From the NCBI GenBank assembly GCA_947492525.1, contig CANLNQ010000025.1:1-64000 (forward strand): 64,000 nucleotides of DNA, in the 5' to 3' direction. The notes below the pieces were generated by a model. It did not search any database. It had not been told where the DNA came from and saw only the letters and a list, made by a program, of their open reading frames with translations. Both the position numbers and the translations under genes were made by a program. Positions 17,628 to 27,671 of this stretch are shown piece by piece. Numbering within the stretch: position 1 is the first letter of the stretch; every line of letters begins with the position of its first letter. The DNA is from an uncultured Granulosicoccus sp. (GTDB lineage: Bacteria > Pseudomonadota > Gammaproteobacteria > Granulosicoccales > Granulosicoccaceae).

Positions 17628-18260
17628 TCACGGTGTGTTACCCAGATCGAGAATATCTGCCCGTGCCGGGATGTCAGCCTCATCGTGCGTGACCAGCACG
17701 ACCGGCAGCTCTCTGGCCGATTGCCAGGTGAACTGTCTGATCTGTTCTCGCAAGGTGGCATCCAGTCCGGAGAAAGGCTCATCGAGCAGCAAGGCGCAGG
17801 GATCGGACAGCAGTGTTCGGAGCAGACTGACACGGGCGCGCTGCCCACCCGAGAGCGTTGCGGGATCACGATTTTCCATGCCGGCCAACGAGGCCTCCTC
17901 CAGCTTCCGGCTGATGCGCTGATCACGCTCCTCGCGGCTGCCGCCACGCAGACCGAAGCGCAGATTGTCGCCCACGCTCATGTGCGGAAACAGGTAATCC
18001 TGCTGCAGCATCAGGCCCAGTCGCCGCTTCTCGGTCGGCAGGCAGGTCAGCTCGGTCGAGCCCAGCCACACCTCGCCCGAGGCGCACAGCCGCGGATCGA
18101 TGGTGCCTGTGAGCCAGCTCAGCAAACTGGATTTGCCACTGCCACTGGGGCCCATCAAGGCCAGCACCTGACCGGGTTCGACATTGAACGACAGGTTCTG
18201 TACCAGCCACTTGCCATTGGGCAATTGCAGGCTCAAGTCTCTTACGCAGAGTTCGTGCAT
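17628..18260 (-). CDS. ynjD: ABC transporter ATP-binding protein (YnjD-like)
   Basis: A 210-residue ATPase. Walker A GPSGSGKSSLL, Q-loop LMLQQDYLFPHM, signature LSGGQRARVSLLR, Walker B CALLLDEPFSGLD and the H-loop VLVTHDEADIPA are all present. Its start overlaps the permease stop by one base (TGATG), which indicates translational coupling. It probably energises the fused permease upstream in the operon. Iron/thiamine-type importers have similar ATPases, so the substrate remains open. Confidence 0.92.
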   Translation of the reverse strand: MHELCVRDLSLQLPNGKWLVQNLSFNVEPGQVLALMGPSGSGKSSLLSWLTGTIDPRLCASGEVWLGSTELTCLPTEKRRLGLMLQQDYLFPHMSVGDNLRFGLRGGSREERDQRISRKLEEASLAGMENRDPATLSGGQRARVSLLRTLLSDPCALLLDEPFSGLDATLREQIRQFTWQSARELPVVLVTHDEADIPARADILDLGNTP

Positions 18261-19957
18261 CAGCGATCAGGGGCTCGTGAAAGTGAAGGTCCGCTCTCGC
18301 GTGCAACACGTGCGGAGTGCCAGACAGGGTAGATCAATGCCAGTACGAAGGCCATCAGGGGCAACAGACTCTGCAAGACCGCCAGTGCCGCGATGACGCG
18401 ACGATCGACCCCACCGAAACTGGTGACAAGCTCGGTCGCGAGCGTGGAATGGCGCCCGGCGCCCATCAACAGCGTCGGCAGATACTGCGCAACGCTGACC
18501 GCCACGGCAACGGCACTGGCCTGACACAGAGGACGACGCAATAGCGGCAGGCGGATATGCCACAGCACTCGCCAGTAACCGGCACCCAGCACGTGCGCTG
18601 CCTGTCCCCATTGCGGTGCCAGCTCGCGCCAGGCAACGGCCAGGATCAGGATCACATACGGCAGGGTGTAGAGCCAATGGGTGTACACCACGCTCCACCA
18701 GTGCCCGTCCATACCTGCCCAGAGCGTGACAGCCTGCCAGCCGAACAGCAGGCTGACCTGGGGGATGAGCAAGGGCACGAACCAGATACCGTCGATGCGC
18801 GGCACGATCGAACGCCGCTCGAATTCCAGCCAGATGATGGCGGACAACAACGACAGGATCGTCACCGTCACGGCGATGAGCAGTGTCGTCATGGCAGGTT
18901 GCAGCAACATGTCGCTACGCGACGTCCAGTTGCTCAGCGTCCACTGGCTCGGCAGGGCGTCGGGAAATCGCCAACGACGTGCAAAGCTCCACAACAGCAG
19001 CAACAGAAGCGAGGACATGCTGGCAATCAGGATCATCACCACCGCGCCCATGCCCAAGCGCCGGAACAGTTTCACGCCATGGCCACGCTCACCACTCTGC
19101 CGCCGCCGTGCGGCAATGCGCGCAACCACCCACTCCACCAGCATCATGCCGAGAAAACACAGCGCTACCAGAGCTCCCAGCAAGACGGCGCCTGCCGATG
19201 CTGCCGCACGAGAGCCCGGATCGTTCACCAGCGACATCAGCATGACTGCCAGCGTGGGCGGATTACCCGGCCCCAGCAGAATGGCCATGTCCACCACCGT
19301 CAGGTTGAACGCCAGAATGATCAACAGGGTCAGCCGAATGCGCGGATACAGACGCGGCAGAATCAGGCGGCTCCAGCAGCGTGCCGGCGCATAACCCAGC
19401 GTACGTCCGATCCGCAGGGAGGCCGAGACATTCAAGGCCGACAATTGAGACACCGCCGCCAGCAGCAGAAAAGGTGTCTCCTTGATGACCAGGCCGATGA
19501 TCAGGGACCAACCGACGCTATCTGGCACGATCCAGGACTGCGGTGGCCGTTCCCAGCCACTTAGACCCGGCGAGATCAGACGCACCAGTTCCCCACTGGG
19601 AGCCAGCAGAAAGATCAGGCCGATGGCCAGAGCGGCATGCGGCACGGCCAGCACCGGTGGCATCAACGCACTCAACCAGGACCACCAGCGTGTGCCGTGC
19701 ACACAGACCAGCGTCAACAGCGTCATCGCCAGAATCAGCACCGTGGAGACGATGCCGGTGAAGACGCTGAACGAGAGGGCCGGCAGAAAACGCGGATCGG
19801 CCAGCAGCTGGGCAAAGCCATTGCCCGGGGCCAGTTCGGGCGTCAGGCCGAACGCGGGCAGCAAGGTACCTGCCAGCCCCATGATCACGGGCAACAGGAA
19901 CAGCCCGATCAGGCACAGCGCCAGGACCCGCTGACCCCAGCGACTTGTCAGACTCAT
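18260..19957 (-). CDS. ynjC: ABC transporter double-length permease (YnjC-like)
   Basis: A 565-residue membrane protein made of two fused permease halves, each with about six helices and an EAA-like cytoplasmic loop (ASLRIGRTLGYAPARCW in the first half; AAHVLGAGYWRVLWHIRLP in the second). The single chain replaces the usual permease dimer, as in YnjC and in Fe3+/thiamine-type importers. A spacer of 43 bp separates it from the binding-protein gene upstream. Confidence 0.9.
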   Translation of the reverse strand: MSLTSRWGQRVLALCLIGLFLLPVIMGLAGTLLPAFGLTPELAPGNGFAQLLADPRFLPALSFSVFTGIVSTVLILAMTLLTLVCVHGTRWWSWLSALMPPVLAVPHAALAIGLIFLLAPSGELVRLISPGLSGWERPPQSWIVPDSVGWSLIIGLVIKETPFLLLAAVSQLSALNVSASLRIGRTLGYAPARCWSRLILPRLYPRIRLTLLIILAFNLTVVDMAILLGPGNPPTLAVMLMSLVNDPGSRAAASAGAVLLGALVALCFLGMMLVEWVVARIAARRRQSGERGHGVKLFRRLGMGAVVMILIASMSSLLLLLLWSFARRWRFPDALPSQWTLSNWTSRSDMLLQPAMTTLLIAVTVTILSLLSAIIWLEFERRSIVPRIDGIWFVPLLIPQVSLLFGWQAVTLWAGMDGHWWSVVYTHWLYTLPYVILILAVAWRELAPQWGQAAHVLGAGYWRVLWHIRLPLLRRPLCQASAVAVAVSVAQYLPTLLMGAGRHSTLATELVTSFGGVDRRVIAALAVLQSLLPLMAFVLALIYPVWHSARVARESGPSLSRAPDR

Positions 19958-20000
19958 GTAATCCGCTCAGGCATTCGGCATTGTTGCAACAGGCCGAAGG

Positions 20001-21407
20001 CTATTGCCCGTAGCGCTCCAGCCAGGCAGCCTCGAGTGCCTGCGCCCAGGAGGCATGGGGTTCAGGCAGCACCTTTCCGGCACCGATGGGCAAGGCCCAC
20101 ACACCCAGATCCACCGCTTCGAACAGGGAACGATCTTCATCACCCAGCTGTTGCAAGTCCAGTACCGTCGGCTCGCCCCAGTATTGCGGGTCTGCCTTGC
20201 GCGCCTGGGCTTCGGGTGAAATCAGAAAATCCGCGACCACCATCGCGGCGGCCGGGGCGCTGGCATTCCAGGGGATCGACACGAAATGCGTATTGCCGAT
20301 CGTGCCCTTGTCGAAGACATAGGTACGGACCGATTCCGGCAATTGACCGCCACGGACCGCGGCACTGGCCTCGTTCGGATTGAAGGAGATGGCAATATCC
20401 AGTTCACCGTCGTCCAGCAACTGCCGCGTCATCTCGCCGCTGGTCGGCCAGCTCTTGCCCGCTCCGCGAAGCTGTGGATGCAGCGCGTCAAGATAGTCCC
20501 ACAGTGGCGCACTCACGCTGGCAAAATCGCTCTCCTCGACCGGCATGGACAACGCCGCCTCGGCGTCGCTGCCGGCCACCAGCTCGATCAACAACTGTTT
20601 GACGAAGGTGGTGCCATGAAATGCCGGCGGCGCAGGGTAAGCGAAGCGGCCATCGTTCTGCACGAAATCGAGCAGTGCCTGCGCAGAACGCGGCGGTTCC
20701 GGCACGGTGTCGGTATCGTGAATGAAGACCAGCTGCGCACCACCCCAGGGAGATTCGAGTCCCTCGACAGGCACCGAGAAATCCAGTTGCATTGACGCCG
20801 AATCCTTGAGCAGACGGGCGTTCGGCAAGTTCTCTGCAAAACTTCCCCACAGCAGCCCTCCGCGCTTGAGCGAGGCGAAGTTCTCGCCATTGATCCACAT
20901 GAGGTCGACGTTGCCATTCTCGTCACGACCCACCAGTTTGGCCGCCTCCAGCTGACCGACCACCTCGGCGATATCCGCCACCTTGACGTGCTCCAGGGTG
21001 ATGTCATGCTCGGCCTTCAACCGTTCTCCGACCCAGCCCAGATACCCGTTGATGCGGTCACTCCCCCCCCAGGCATTGAAATAGACGGTCTGCCCGCGTG
21101 CTTCCTGCAGCACCTCATTCCAGTCGCTGTCGGGTTCCACGGCGAATGAGGGTAACGCCGACGTGAGCAGCAGTGCGCCGGCAAGGAAGTGCAGAGTGCG
21201 TGCCGCTGTACGTCGTGTTCGCGGCAGTGCAGTCGTCTGCAGTCGCGCTTGCTGTCGCGTTTGCAAGAGCTCTGGCAGGCACCCTGGCACACACTGCCCC
21301 AGAAAATTCACGATCGGCCGGGCCAACTTTTCAGCAGTGGAACAAGGCTTGCGTGCCTGGCTCTCATCAACAGGCAGCTCACTCGAAGGCAGTTCAGGGA
21401 TCGACAT
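20001..21407 (-). CDS. ynjB: ABC transporter solute-binding protein (YnjB-like)
   Basis: Extracellular solute-binding protein of the group that serves YnjCD. Family stretches include TVYFNAWGGSDRINGYL near the mature N-terminus, VDLMWINGENFASLKRGG, and ADFLISPEAQARKADPQYWGEPTVLDL. The hydrophobic signal segment (TLHFLAGALLLTSALPSFA) lies 72-89 residues after the chosen ATG, much too far in for a normal signal peptide. The true start may be an internal TTG near 21266, giving a 42-residue leader. No clear ribosome binding site marks either choice, so the 5' end is uncertain. First gene of the ynj-like operon. Confidence 0.85.
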   Translation of the reverse strand: MSIPELPSSELPVDESQARKPCSTAEKLARPIVNFLGQCVPGCLPELLQTRQQARLQTTALPRTRRTAARTLHFLAGALLLTSALPSFAVEPDSDWNEVLQEARGQTVYFNAWGGSDRINGYLGWVGERLKAEHDITLEHVKVADIAEVVGQLEAAKLVGRDENGNVDLMWINGENFASLKRGGLLWGSFAENLPNARLLKDSASMQLDFSVPVEGLESPWGGAQLVFIHDTDTVPEPPRSAQALLDFVQNDGRFAYPAPPAFHGTTFVKQLLIELVAGSDAEAALSMPVEESDFASVSAPLWDYLDALHPQLRGAGKSWPTSGEMTRQLLDDGELDIAISFNPNEASAAVRGGQLPESVRTYVFDKGTIGNTHFVSIPWNASAPAAAMVVADFLISPEAQARKADPQYWGEPTVLDLQQLGDEDRSLFEAVDLGVWALPIGAGKVLPEPHASWAQALEAAWLERYGQ

Positions 21408-21531
21408 GCGGCAAAACGCTCCATGGTTGCGGGGACAAGAACGAAACTGATGCACCATACTGGTACAAACCATCAGGCAGATGCTGCAATCGCTCGCGGC
21501 GGCGCTATTCTGTCATTAAATTCTGGAAAAG

Positions 21532-21663
21532 GTTCCAGACTGGTTCCGAACCGGTTCCATACTGGTTCCGGATCGGCGCCAGTCGGGTTCCGGATCGGTT
21601 CCCAAATGACTCCAGGCGAATTCCATACGCGTTCCGACACCGATCCGTACCAGGGCAGAACCG
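21532..21663. repeat. 11-bp periodic array between divergent operons
   Basis: Twelve consecutive 11-bp blocks can be laid out from 21532, seven of them beginning GTTCC (for example GTTCCAGACTG, GTTCCGAACCG, GTTCCATACTG, GTTCCGGATCG) and the others diverged (GCGCC, ACTCC, ATTCC, GATCC, GGGCA). The period equals one turn of the helix and is not a multiple of three. The array occupies a third of the 441-bp gap 21408-21848 between the divergent ynj-like and yej-like operons. Nothing else is evident in that gap except a weak GGAA ribosome binding site for yejA. Confidence 0.8.
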
Positions 21664-21848
21664 GAAGCGGATCTGCCTCGAGCTCGACCCGATCGATTGC
21701 GCGGCCGTGAACGCGTGCCTGCCGAACAGCTTGCCGACGATCTGCACTGCAAAGACAGAAGCACATCATGGGCCGTTGCAAGTAACCATCGAGTCGGCAA
21801 ACAGACTGCTAAACTCGACACAGTATCGCTGACTATCGTGGAATATCA

Positions 21849-23738
21849 ATGCTCGAGATGATTCTGAAACGCTCTTCCAGCCACGCCGCTGCTCGCCTGG
21901 GCTCGCTTGCCCTGTCGCTGCTGCTCGGCGTCAGTCAGCTACTCTTCAACACTGCCCTGGCGCAGGATGAGGCACAGGAGATCACCCGCAGCTGGAGCAT
22001 GGCGGAATTCGGGGAACCGCTGTACGACGAAAGCATGACGCACTGGCCCTATGCCAATCCGGATGCCCCCATTGGTGGCAATGTCGTACTGGGCGCCTTC
22101 GGCGGTTTCGACAGTCTCAATTCCTACATCCTCAAGGGCGAATACCCGCGCAGCCTCGGTCTGGTCAGCGACAGTCTGATGGTGGGTTCGGCGGATGAAC
22201 TGGCCTCCGCCTATGGTTTGTTGGCCAGCAGTGTCGAATACCCGGCAGACAAGAGCTGGATACTGTTCAACATGCGCCCCGAAGCCCGTTTCGACAACGG
22301 CCAGCCAATCACGGCAGCGGATATCGAATTCAGCTTCCAGACCATTCGCGAACATGGACGCCCCTTCCTGAAGTCCTTCTACAGCGAAGTGGAGACGGTG
22401 GAAGTGCTCGGTGAGCACCAGATCAGATTCACTTTCAACACCACCGATTCCATGAAACCGCTGATGAAGGTTGCAGGCCTTTCGCCCTTGTCCGTCGAGT
22501 ACTGGAAGGACAAGGACATCAGCAAGACCTACCTGACCCCCGGGCCGTCCAGCGGCGCCTACTACATCAGCGATATCGACGCCGGCCGTTCGCTGACCTA
22601 CAAGCGCGTCGAGAATTACTGGGGCAAGGACCTGGCGATCAACAAGGGACTGTCCAATTTCGCCTCCATCCGCTACGACTACTACCGTGACCTTGAAGTC
22701 ATGCTCGAAGCCTTCAAGGCGGGAGAGATCGATTTTCGCGTGGAGAACAGCTCCAAGCGCTGGGCCACGGCCTACCAGATCGATGAGGTCGACAACGGCG
22801 AGATCGTACTCGACACTCCGCCGGACAACACCCCGGGTGCCATTCAGGGCTATTTCTTCAACCTGCGACGCGAGCCCTTCGACGACCATCGGGTACGCCA
22901 GGCCATCAACCTGCTCTACGACTTCGAGACCATCAAGCGCACGATCCTGTACAACCAGTACGAACGCATCAACAGCTACTTTCCCAATTCAGACTACGGC
23001 AGCGCCGGCACGCCCACAGCCGAGGAGATTGCCGTGCTGGAACCGTTCCGCGAGCAACTGGCACCCGAAGTACTGAGCGAGGAATTTCGGGCACCGGTCA
23101 CCGACGGCAGCGGCCGTAACCGACGCGAGATGCGACAGGCGCTGGGCCTGTTCAACGAGGCAGGCTGGCAGCTGCAGGATGGCAAGCTGATGAAGAACGG
23201 GCAACAGATGAGCATGGAACTGTTACTGGTCCAGCCCGATGGTCAGCGTACAGCGGCACCGTTCATCCAGAACCTGAAGAAGGCAGGCATCGATGCCACC
23301 ATCCGGATCGTGGACAGCGCACAGTATCAGGTACGTGTGGATGATTTCGACTTCGACCTGATCTCGGTACGGCTGAACTTCTTCCCGCCTCCCGGGCCGG
23401 AGTTGCGCTCCTATTACGGTAGCGCTGCAGCCGATGAGCGTGGCTCGGCCAACATGGCGGGTATCAAGAACCCCGTGGTCGATGCGCTGATAGAAGAGAT
23501 CGTTGCCGCCGACTCGCTGGAACAGTTGCAGACAGTCACCCGTGCGCTGGACCGGGTATTGCTGTGGAACCATTACGTCATACCTCAGTTCTACAACGCC
23601 GAGCATCGCATTGCCTACTGGAATCGCTTTGGTCAACCCGACACGCTACCCCGATACATCAGTTACACGGCAACCGGCTTTCCGGGCAACTGGTGGCTCG
23701 ACCCCGAGCGCGATGACAGACTGGATCTGGATCGTTGA
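21849..23738 (+). CDS. yejA: ABC peptide transporter solute-binding protein (YejA)
   Basis: A 629-residue periplasmic binding protein of the oligopeptide family. After a signal peptide (LGSLALSLLLGVSQLLFNTALAQ) come YejA-typical motifs: SMAEFGEPLYDESM with HWPYANPDAPIGG, KGEYPRSLGLVSDSL, YFFNLRREPFDDHRVRQA, and a C-terminal WNHYVIPQFYNAEHRIAYW. It heads a four-gene set in the same order as E. coli yejABEF, an importer of peptides including microcin C in E. coli. The start ATG is preceded by GGAA. Confidence 0.93.
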   Translation: MLEMILKRSSSHAAARLGSLALSLLLGVSQLLFNTALAQDEAQEITRSWSMAEFGEPLYDESMTHWPYANPDAPIGGNVVLGAFGGFDSLNSYILKGEYPRSLGLVSDSLMVGSADELASAYGLLASSVEYPADKSWILFNMRPEARFDNGQPITAADIEFSFQTIREHGRPFLKSFYSEVETVEVLGEHQIRFTFNTTDSMKPLMKVAGLSPLSVEYWKDKDISKTYLTPGPSSGAYYISDIDAGRSLTYKRVENYWGKDLAINKGLSNFASIRYDYYRDLEVMLEAFKAGEIDFRVENSSKRWATAYQIDEVDNGEIVLDTPPDNTPGAIQGYFFNLRREPFDDHRVRQAINLLYDFETIKRTILYNQYERINSYFPNSDYGSAGTPTAEEIAVLEPFREQLAPEVLSEEFRAPVTDGSGRNRREMRQALGLFNEAGWQLQDGKLMKNGQQMSMELLLVQPDGQRTAAPFIQNLKKAGIDATIRIVDSAQYQVRVDDFDFDLISVRLNFFPPPGPELRSYYGSAAADERGSANMAGIKNPVVDALIEEIVAADSLEQLQTVTRALDRVLLWNHYVIPQFYNAEHRIAYWNRFGQPDTLPRYISYTATGFPGNWWLDPERDDRLDLDR

Positions 23739-23789
23739 TGCTGGGCATGCCAGTGTTGCCGCTCACCTGACCGGACTCGTTCGAGACTG

Positions 23790-24899
23790 ATGCTGGCTTA
23801 TATCGTCAGGCGACTGCTGCTGATCATCCCCACCCTGCTGGGCATCATGATCATCAATTTCGTGGTCATCCAGTTCGCCCCCGGCGGTCCGGTGGAACAG
23901 GTGCTGGCCGAGATGCAGGGCAATGCGGCCGATTCCACATCCGCCTTCTCCGGGCAGGCGGGTGACTTGCAGGAAAACACGCAAGGCGGTGGCAGCCTGC
24001 AATCGGGCAACACCAGCAAGTATCGTGGCGCCCAGGGCCTCGACCCGGCGATCATCGAGGAAATCGAAAGGCAGTTCGGCTTCGACCGACCGGTTCACGA
24101 GCGTTTCTTCACCATGCTGTGGGACTACGCCCGTTTCGATTTCGGCAGCAGCTACTTCCGCGACGAGACCGTGGTCAATCTGGTGCTGGACAAGATGCCG
24201 GTCTCGATCAGCCTGGGCCTGTGGACCACCCTGTTCGTCTATCTGATCTCCATTCCCCTGGGCATTCGCAAGGCCGTCAGGGATGGGTCGAAGTTCGATG
24301 TCTGGAGCAGCGGCGCCATCGTCATCGGCTACGCCATCCCCAGCTTCCTGTTTGCCATCCTGCTGATCATCCTGTTTGCCGGCGGACGCTATCTGGATAT
24401 CTTCCCGCTACGTGGTCTGACCTCGCCCGGCTGGGAACAGTTGAGCACGGTCGAACGCATACTGGACTATCTGTGGCACATCACCCTGCCGGTCACCGCC
24501 ATGGTCATCAGTGGATTCGCCAGCCTGACCATGCTGACCAAGAATTCCTTTCTCGATCAGATCGGCATGCAGTATGTACAGACCGCCCGGGCCAAGGGGC
24601 TCAATGAACGACAGGTGTTGTACGGGCATGTGTTTCGCAACGCCATGCTGATCGTCATCGCAGGCTTTCCCAGTGCCTTCATCTCGATTCTGTTTACCGG
24701 TTCCATTCTGATCGAGGTGATCTTCTCCCTCGACGGCCTGGGACTACTGGGATGGGAGGCAACGATCAACCGCGATTATCCGGTGGTATTTGCCACACTC
24801 TACTTCTTCACGCTGCTGGGTCTGATACTGCAACTGGTGGGCGATGTGATGTACCACCTGATTGATCCTCGCATCGACTTCGACAGCCGTGATTTCTGA
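23790..24899 (+). CDS. yejB: ABC peptide transporter permease (YejB)
   Basis: Inner-membrane permease of 369 residues. The N-terminal helix [24 protein letters not shown] is standard, followed by a large periplasmic Gln/Gly/Ser loop, then five helices. The EAA loop is at [26 protein letters not shown]. Length agrees with YejB. It starts 51 bp after yejA and is followed after one base by yejE. Confidence 0.94.
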   Translation: MLAYIVRRLLLIIPTLLGIMIINFVVIQFAPGGPVEQVLAEMQGNAADSTSAFSGQAGDLQENTQGGGSLQSGNTSKYRGAQGLDPAIIEEIERQFGFDRPVHERFFTMLWDYARFDFGSSYFRDETVVNLVLDKMPVSISLGLWTTLFVYLISIPLGIRKAVRDGSKFDVWSSGAIVIGYAIPSFLFAILLIILFAGGRYLDIFPLRGLTSPGWEQLSTVERILDYLWHITLPVTAMVISGFASLTMLTKNSFLDQIGMQYVQTARAKGLNERQVLYGHVFRNAMLIVIAGFPSAFISILFTGSILIEVIFSLDGLGLLGWEATINRDYPVVFATLYFFTLLGLILQLVGDVMYHLIDPRIDFDSRDF

Positions 24900-24900
24900 C

Positions 24901-25944
24901 ATGCGACTCAGCCCACTCAATCAACGCCGGCTCCAGGGCTTCAGACGAAACAAGCGCGGCTACATCGCCTTCTGGCTGTTCCTGTTCCTGTTCGTCCTGT
25001 CTCTGGGTGCCGAACTGATAGCCAATGACAAGCCGATCGCCGTGCACTACGACGGCAGCTGGTATTTCCCGGTCTTCAAGACCTATCCGGAAACCACCTT
25101 CGGTGGCGATCTGGCCTTCGATGCCGATTACACCGATCCCTACATCACCGATCTGATTCAGGAAAAGGGATCGATGTACTGGCCAATCATTCCCTTCTCG
25201 TACCAGAGCATCGACTTTCAGTCGAGCAGCAGTCCGCCCAGCGCACCGAGCAGCCGACACTGGCTGGGCACCGATGACCAGGGCCGTGATGTACTGGCTC
25301 GCATCATCTACGGCTTCCGGGTGTCGGTGAGTTTCGGTCTGCTGTTGACGCTCTTCAGTACGGTCATCGGGGTCGCAGCTGGTGCCGTACAGGGCTATTT
25401 CGGTGGTCTGCTGGATCTGCTCGCCCAGCGCTTCATCGAGATCTGGCAAGGCTTGCCGGTGCTGTATCTGCTGATCATCATGGCCAGTGTCATCCAACCC
25501 GGCTTCATCTCCTTGCTGGTTCTGATGACCTTGTTCAGCTGGACCTCACTGGTGGGTGTTGTGCGCGCCGAATTCCTGCGTGCACGAAATTTCGAATACA
25601 TTCGCGCTGCCAAGGCGCTCGGTGTCGGCGACACTGCCATCATGATCCGTCATACCCTGCCCAACGCCATGGTGGCAACGGTGACGTTTCTGCCCTTCAT
25701 ACTCAGTGGCTCGGTGACCACGCTCACGGGACTTGATTTTCTGGGCCTGGGTCTGCCACCCGGCTCGGCATCCCTTGGCGAGATGCTCAAGCAGGGTCGG
25801 GACAATCTGCATGCCCCCTGGTTGGGATTGACCGCCTTCGTGGTGCTGGCGCTCATGCTGAGCCTGCTGGTCTTCATCGGCGAAGCCGTTCGTGACGCTC
25901 TCGATCCGCGCAAGACCTTTACCGGCAACTCGGCTCATGACTGA
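24901..25944 (+). CDS. yejE: ABC peptide transporter permease (YejE)
   Basis: Second permease, 347 residues. The YejE-typical start MRLSPLNQRRLQGFRRNKRG is followed by a helix, a periplasmic domain with YDGSWYFPVFKTYPETTFGG, and the DPP-like core beginning HWLGTDDQGRDVLARIIYGF. The EAA loop is FEYIRAAKALGVGDTAIMIRHTLPNAM. I used the ATG one base after the yejB stop rather than a longer upstream frame. It overlaps yejF by 8 bp. Confidence 0.94.
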   Translation: MRLSPLNQRRLQGFRRNKRGYIAFWLFLFLFVLSLGAELIANDKPIAVHYDGSWYFPVFKTYPETTFGGDLAFDADYTDPYITDLIQEKGSMYWPIIPFSYQSIDFQSSSSPPSAPSSRHWLGTDDQGRDVLARIIYGFRVSVSFGLLLTLFSTVIGVAAGAVQGYFGGLLDLLAQRFIEIWQGLPVLYLLIIMASVIQPGFISLLVLMTLFSWTSLVGVVRAEFLRARNFEYIRAAKALGVGDTAIMIRHTLPNAMVATVTFLPFILSGSVTTLTGLDFLGLGLPPGSASLGEMLKQGRDNLHAPWLGLTAFVVLALMLSLLVFIGEAVRDALDPRKTFTGNSAHD

Positions 25945-27562
25945 ACGCTTGCTGGACATCGAGAATCTGCAGCTGGCCTTTGGCCAGGGTCCGAATCAGA
26001 CCATGGCCGTGGACGGTGTGTCACTGCATGTCGACAAAGGTCAGACCGTTGCGCTGGTGGGCGAAAGCGGCTCGGGGAAATCGGTAACGGCCCTGTCGAT
26101 ACTACAACTACTACCCTATCCGTTTGCTCACCACCCGGCCGGGCGTATCAACTACCGCGGACAGGAACTGATGGGAGCGGGTCAGAGCGTGCTGCGCGCC
26201 GTGCGCGGCAACGAGATCAGCATGATCTTCCAGGAACCCATGACATCGCTGAATCCGCTGCACAGTATTGAACGTCAGGTGGGTGAATCCCTGAAACTGC
26301 ATCGTGGCCTGACCGGTGCGGCGGCGCGCAAGCGCATACTCGAACTGCTGGAGCTGGTCGGTATTCGCAACGCTGCCAGTCGGCTTGGCGCCTATCCACA
26401 CGAACTCTCCGGTGGGCAGCGACAGCGCGTCATGATGGCCATGGCCCTGGCCAATGAGCCGGATCTGCTCATTGCCGATGAGCCCACCACGGCACTGGAC
26501 GTGACCATTCAGGCGCAGATTCTGGAACTGCTGGCCGAGCTTCAGGGGCGATTGGGCATGTCGCTGCTGCTGATCACCCACGATCTGGGCATCGTGCGCA
26601 AGATGGCTGACGAGATCTACGTGATGAAGTCCGGCAAGATCGTGGAACAGAACACGACCGCCGCCCTGTTCGCCTCACCCGAGCATCCCTATACCCGACA
26701 GCTGCTATCGGCCGAACCGGGAAATCTGCCGGTACGGGCGAACGATGATACCGAAATCATCCTGCAGGGCCGGCAGGTGAATGTGCGTTTTCCGATCAAG
26801 GGCGGCCTGCTCGGCCGTGTGGTCGACCACGTCGATGCCTGCGTCGATATCGACGTCACCCTGCGTGCAGGTCGGACCGTCGGCGTGGTCGGCGAATCCG
26901 GTTCTGGCAAGACTACACTGGGCCTGGCATTGTTGCGGTTGATCGCCAGTGAAGGTGAGATCCACTTCCGAGGCTCTGCCATTCATGACAAGTCAGGCAC
27001 GGAGTTGCGCAGCCTTCGCCAGTCCATGCAGATCGTCTTTCAGGACCCTTTCGGCAGCCTCAGCCCACGCATGTCCATCCAGCAGATCATCGAGGAGGGG
27101 CTCAAGGTTCATCAAGCCTCACTGAGTGAAGAGCAACGGCGAGAACAGGTAAGTGAGGCTCTGCAGGAGGTCGGCCTGGAGCTGTCGGCCCTGCACCGCT
27201 ACCCCCATGAATTCTCCGGCGGACAGCGCCAACGCATTGCCATTGCCCGTGCCATGGTGCTGAAGCCCGCCCTTGTGGTACTGGACGAGCCGACCTCCGC
27301 ACTCGACATGTCAGTGCAGGCACAGATCGTTCAGCTACTTCAGGACTTGCAGGAAAGACACGGCCTGGCCTATCTGTTCATCAGCCATGATCTGAAAGTG
27401 GTCAGGGCCCTCAGCGATGAAATCATCGTGATGCAGGCTGGCCGGGTTGTGGAGAGTGGTCCGGCGCAGCAGATTCTGAACCAGCCCGCCGAACCCTATA
27501 CGCAGGCACTGATGCGAGCGGCATTCGATCTGGAAGCCGTGAACCGGGAAGTGAGCGAATAG
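25937..27562 (+). CDS. yejF: ABC peptide transporter double ATPase (YejF)
   Basis: A 541-residue ATPase with two complete nucleotide-binding domains. First half: [43 protein letters not shown]. Second half: [42 protein letters not shown]. Each half ends in an oligopeptide-type C-terminal extension ([30 protein letters not shown]). It uses the ATG overlapping the yejE stop. A short CGGCA/TGCCG stem follows the stop codon and may be a weak terminator. Confidence 0.95.
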   Translation: MTERLLDIENLQLAFGQGPNQTMAVDGVSLHVDKGQTVALVGESGSGKSVTALSILQLLPYPFAHHPAGRINYRGQELMGAGQSVLRAVRGNEISMIFQEPMTSLNPLHSIERQVGESLKLHRGLTGAAARKRILELLELVGIRNAASRLGAYPHELSGGQRQRVMMAMALANEPDLLIADEPTTALDVTIQAQILELLAELQGRLGMSLLLITHDLGIVRKMADEIYVMKSGKIVEQNTTAALFASPEHPYTRQLLSAEPGNLPVRANDDTEIILQGRQVNVRFPIKGGLLGRVVDHVDACVDIDVTLRAGRTVGVVGESGSGKTTLGLALLRLIASEGEIHFRGSAIHDKSGTELRSLRQSMQIVFQDPFGSLSPRMSIQQIIEEGLKVHQASLSEEQRREQVSEALQEVGLELSALHRYPHEFSGGQRQRIAIARAMVLKPALVVLDEPTSALDMSVQAQIVQLLQDLQERHGLAYLFISHDLKVVRALSDEIIVMQAGRVVESGPAQQILNQPAEPYTQALMRAAFDLEAVNREVSE

Positions 27563-27671
27563 GTTCCGGCAAGACAGTGCCGTTGATCATTGCATGACGG
27601 ACAACTGCGGAACTTGTCAGCCGTCCAGTGTCGAAGCCTCGGGAATCCACCCTCACCCCGGAGTCAACTCA

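Noticed and set aside
21173-21832. 219-codon plus-strand frame through the 11-bp array
   Set aside because: Its repeats (such as TGSEPVPYWFRIG) are just translation of the array; it also runs antisense to the ynjB-like gene and has no start signal.
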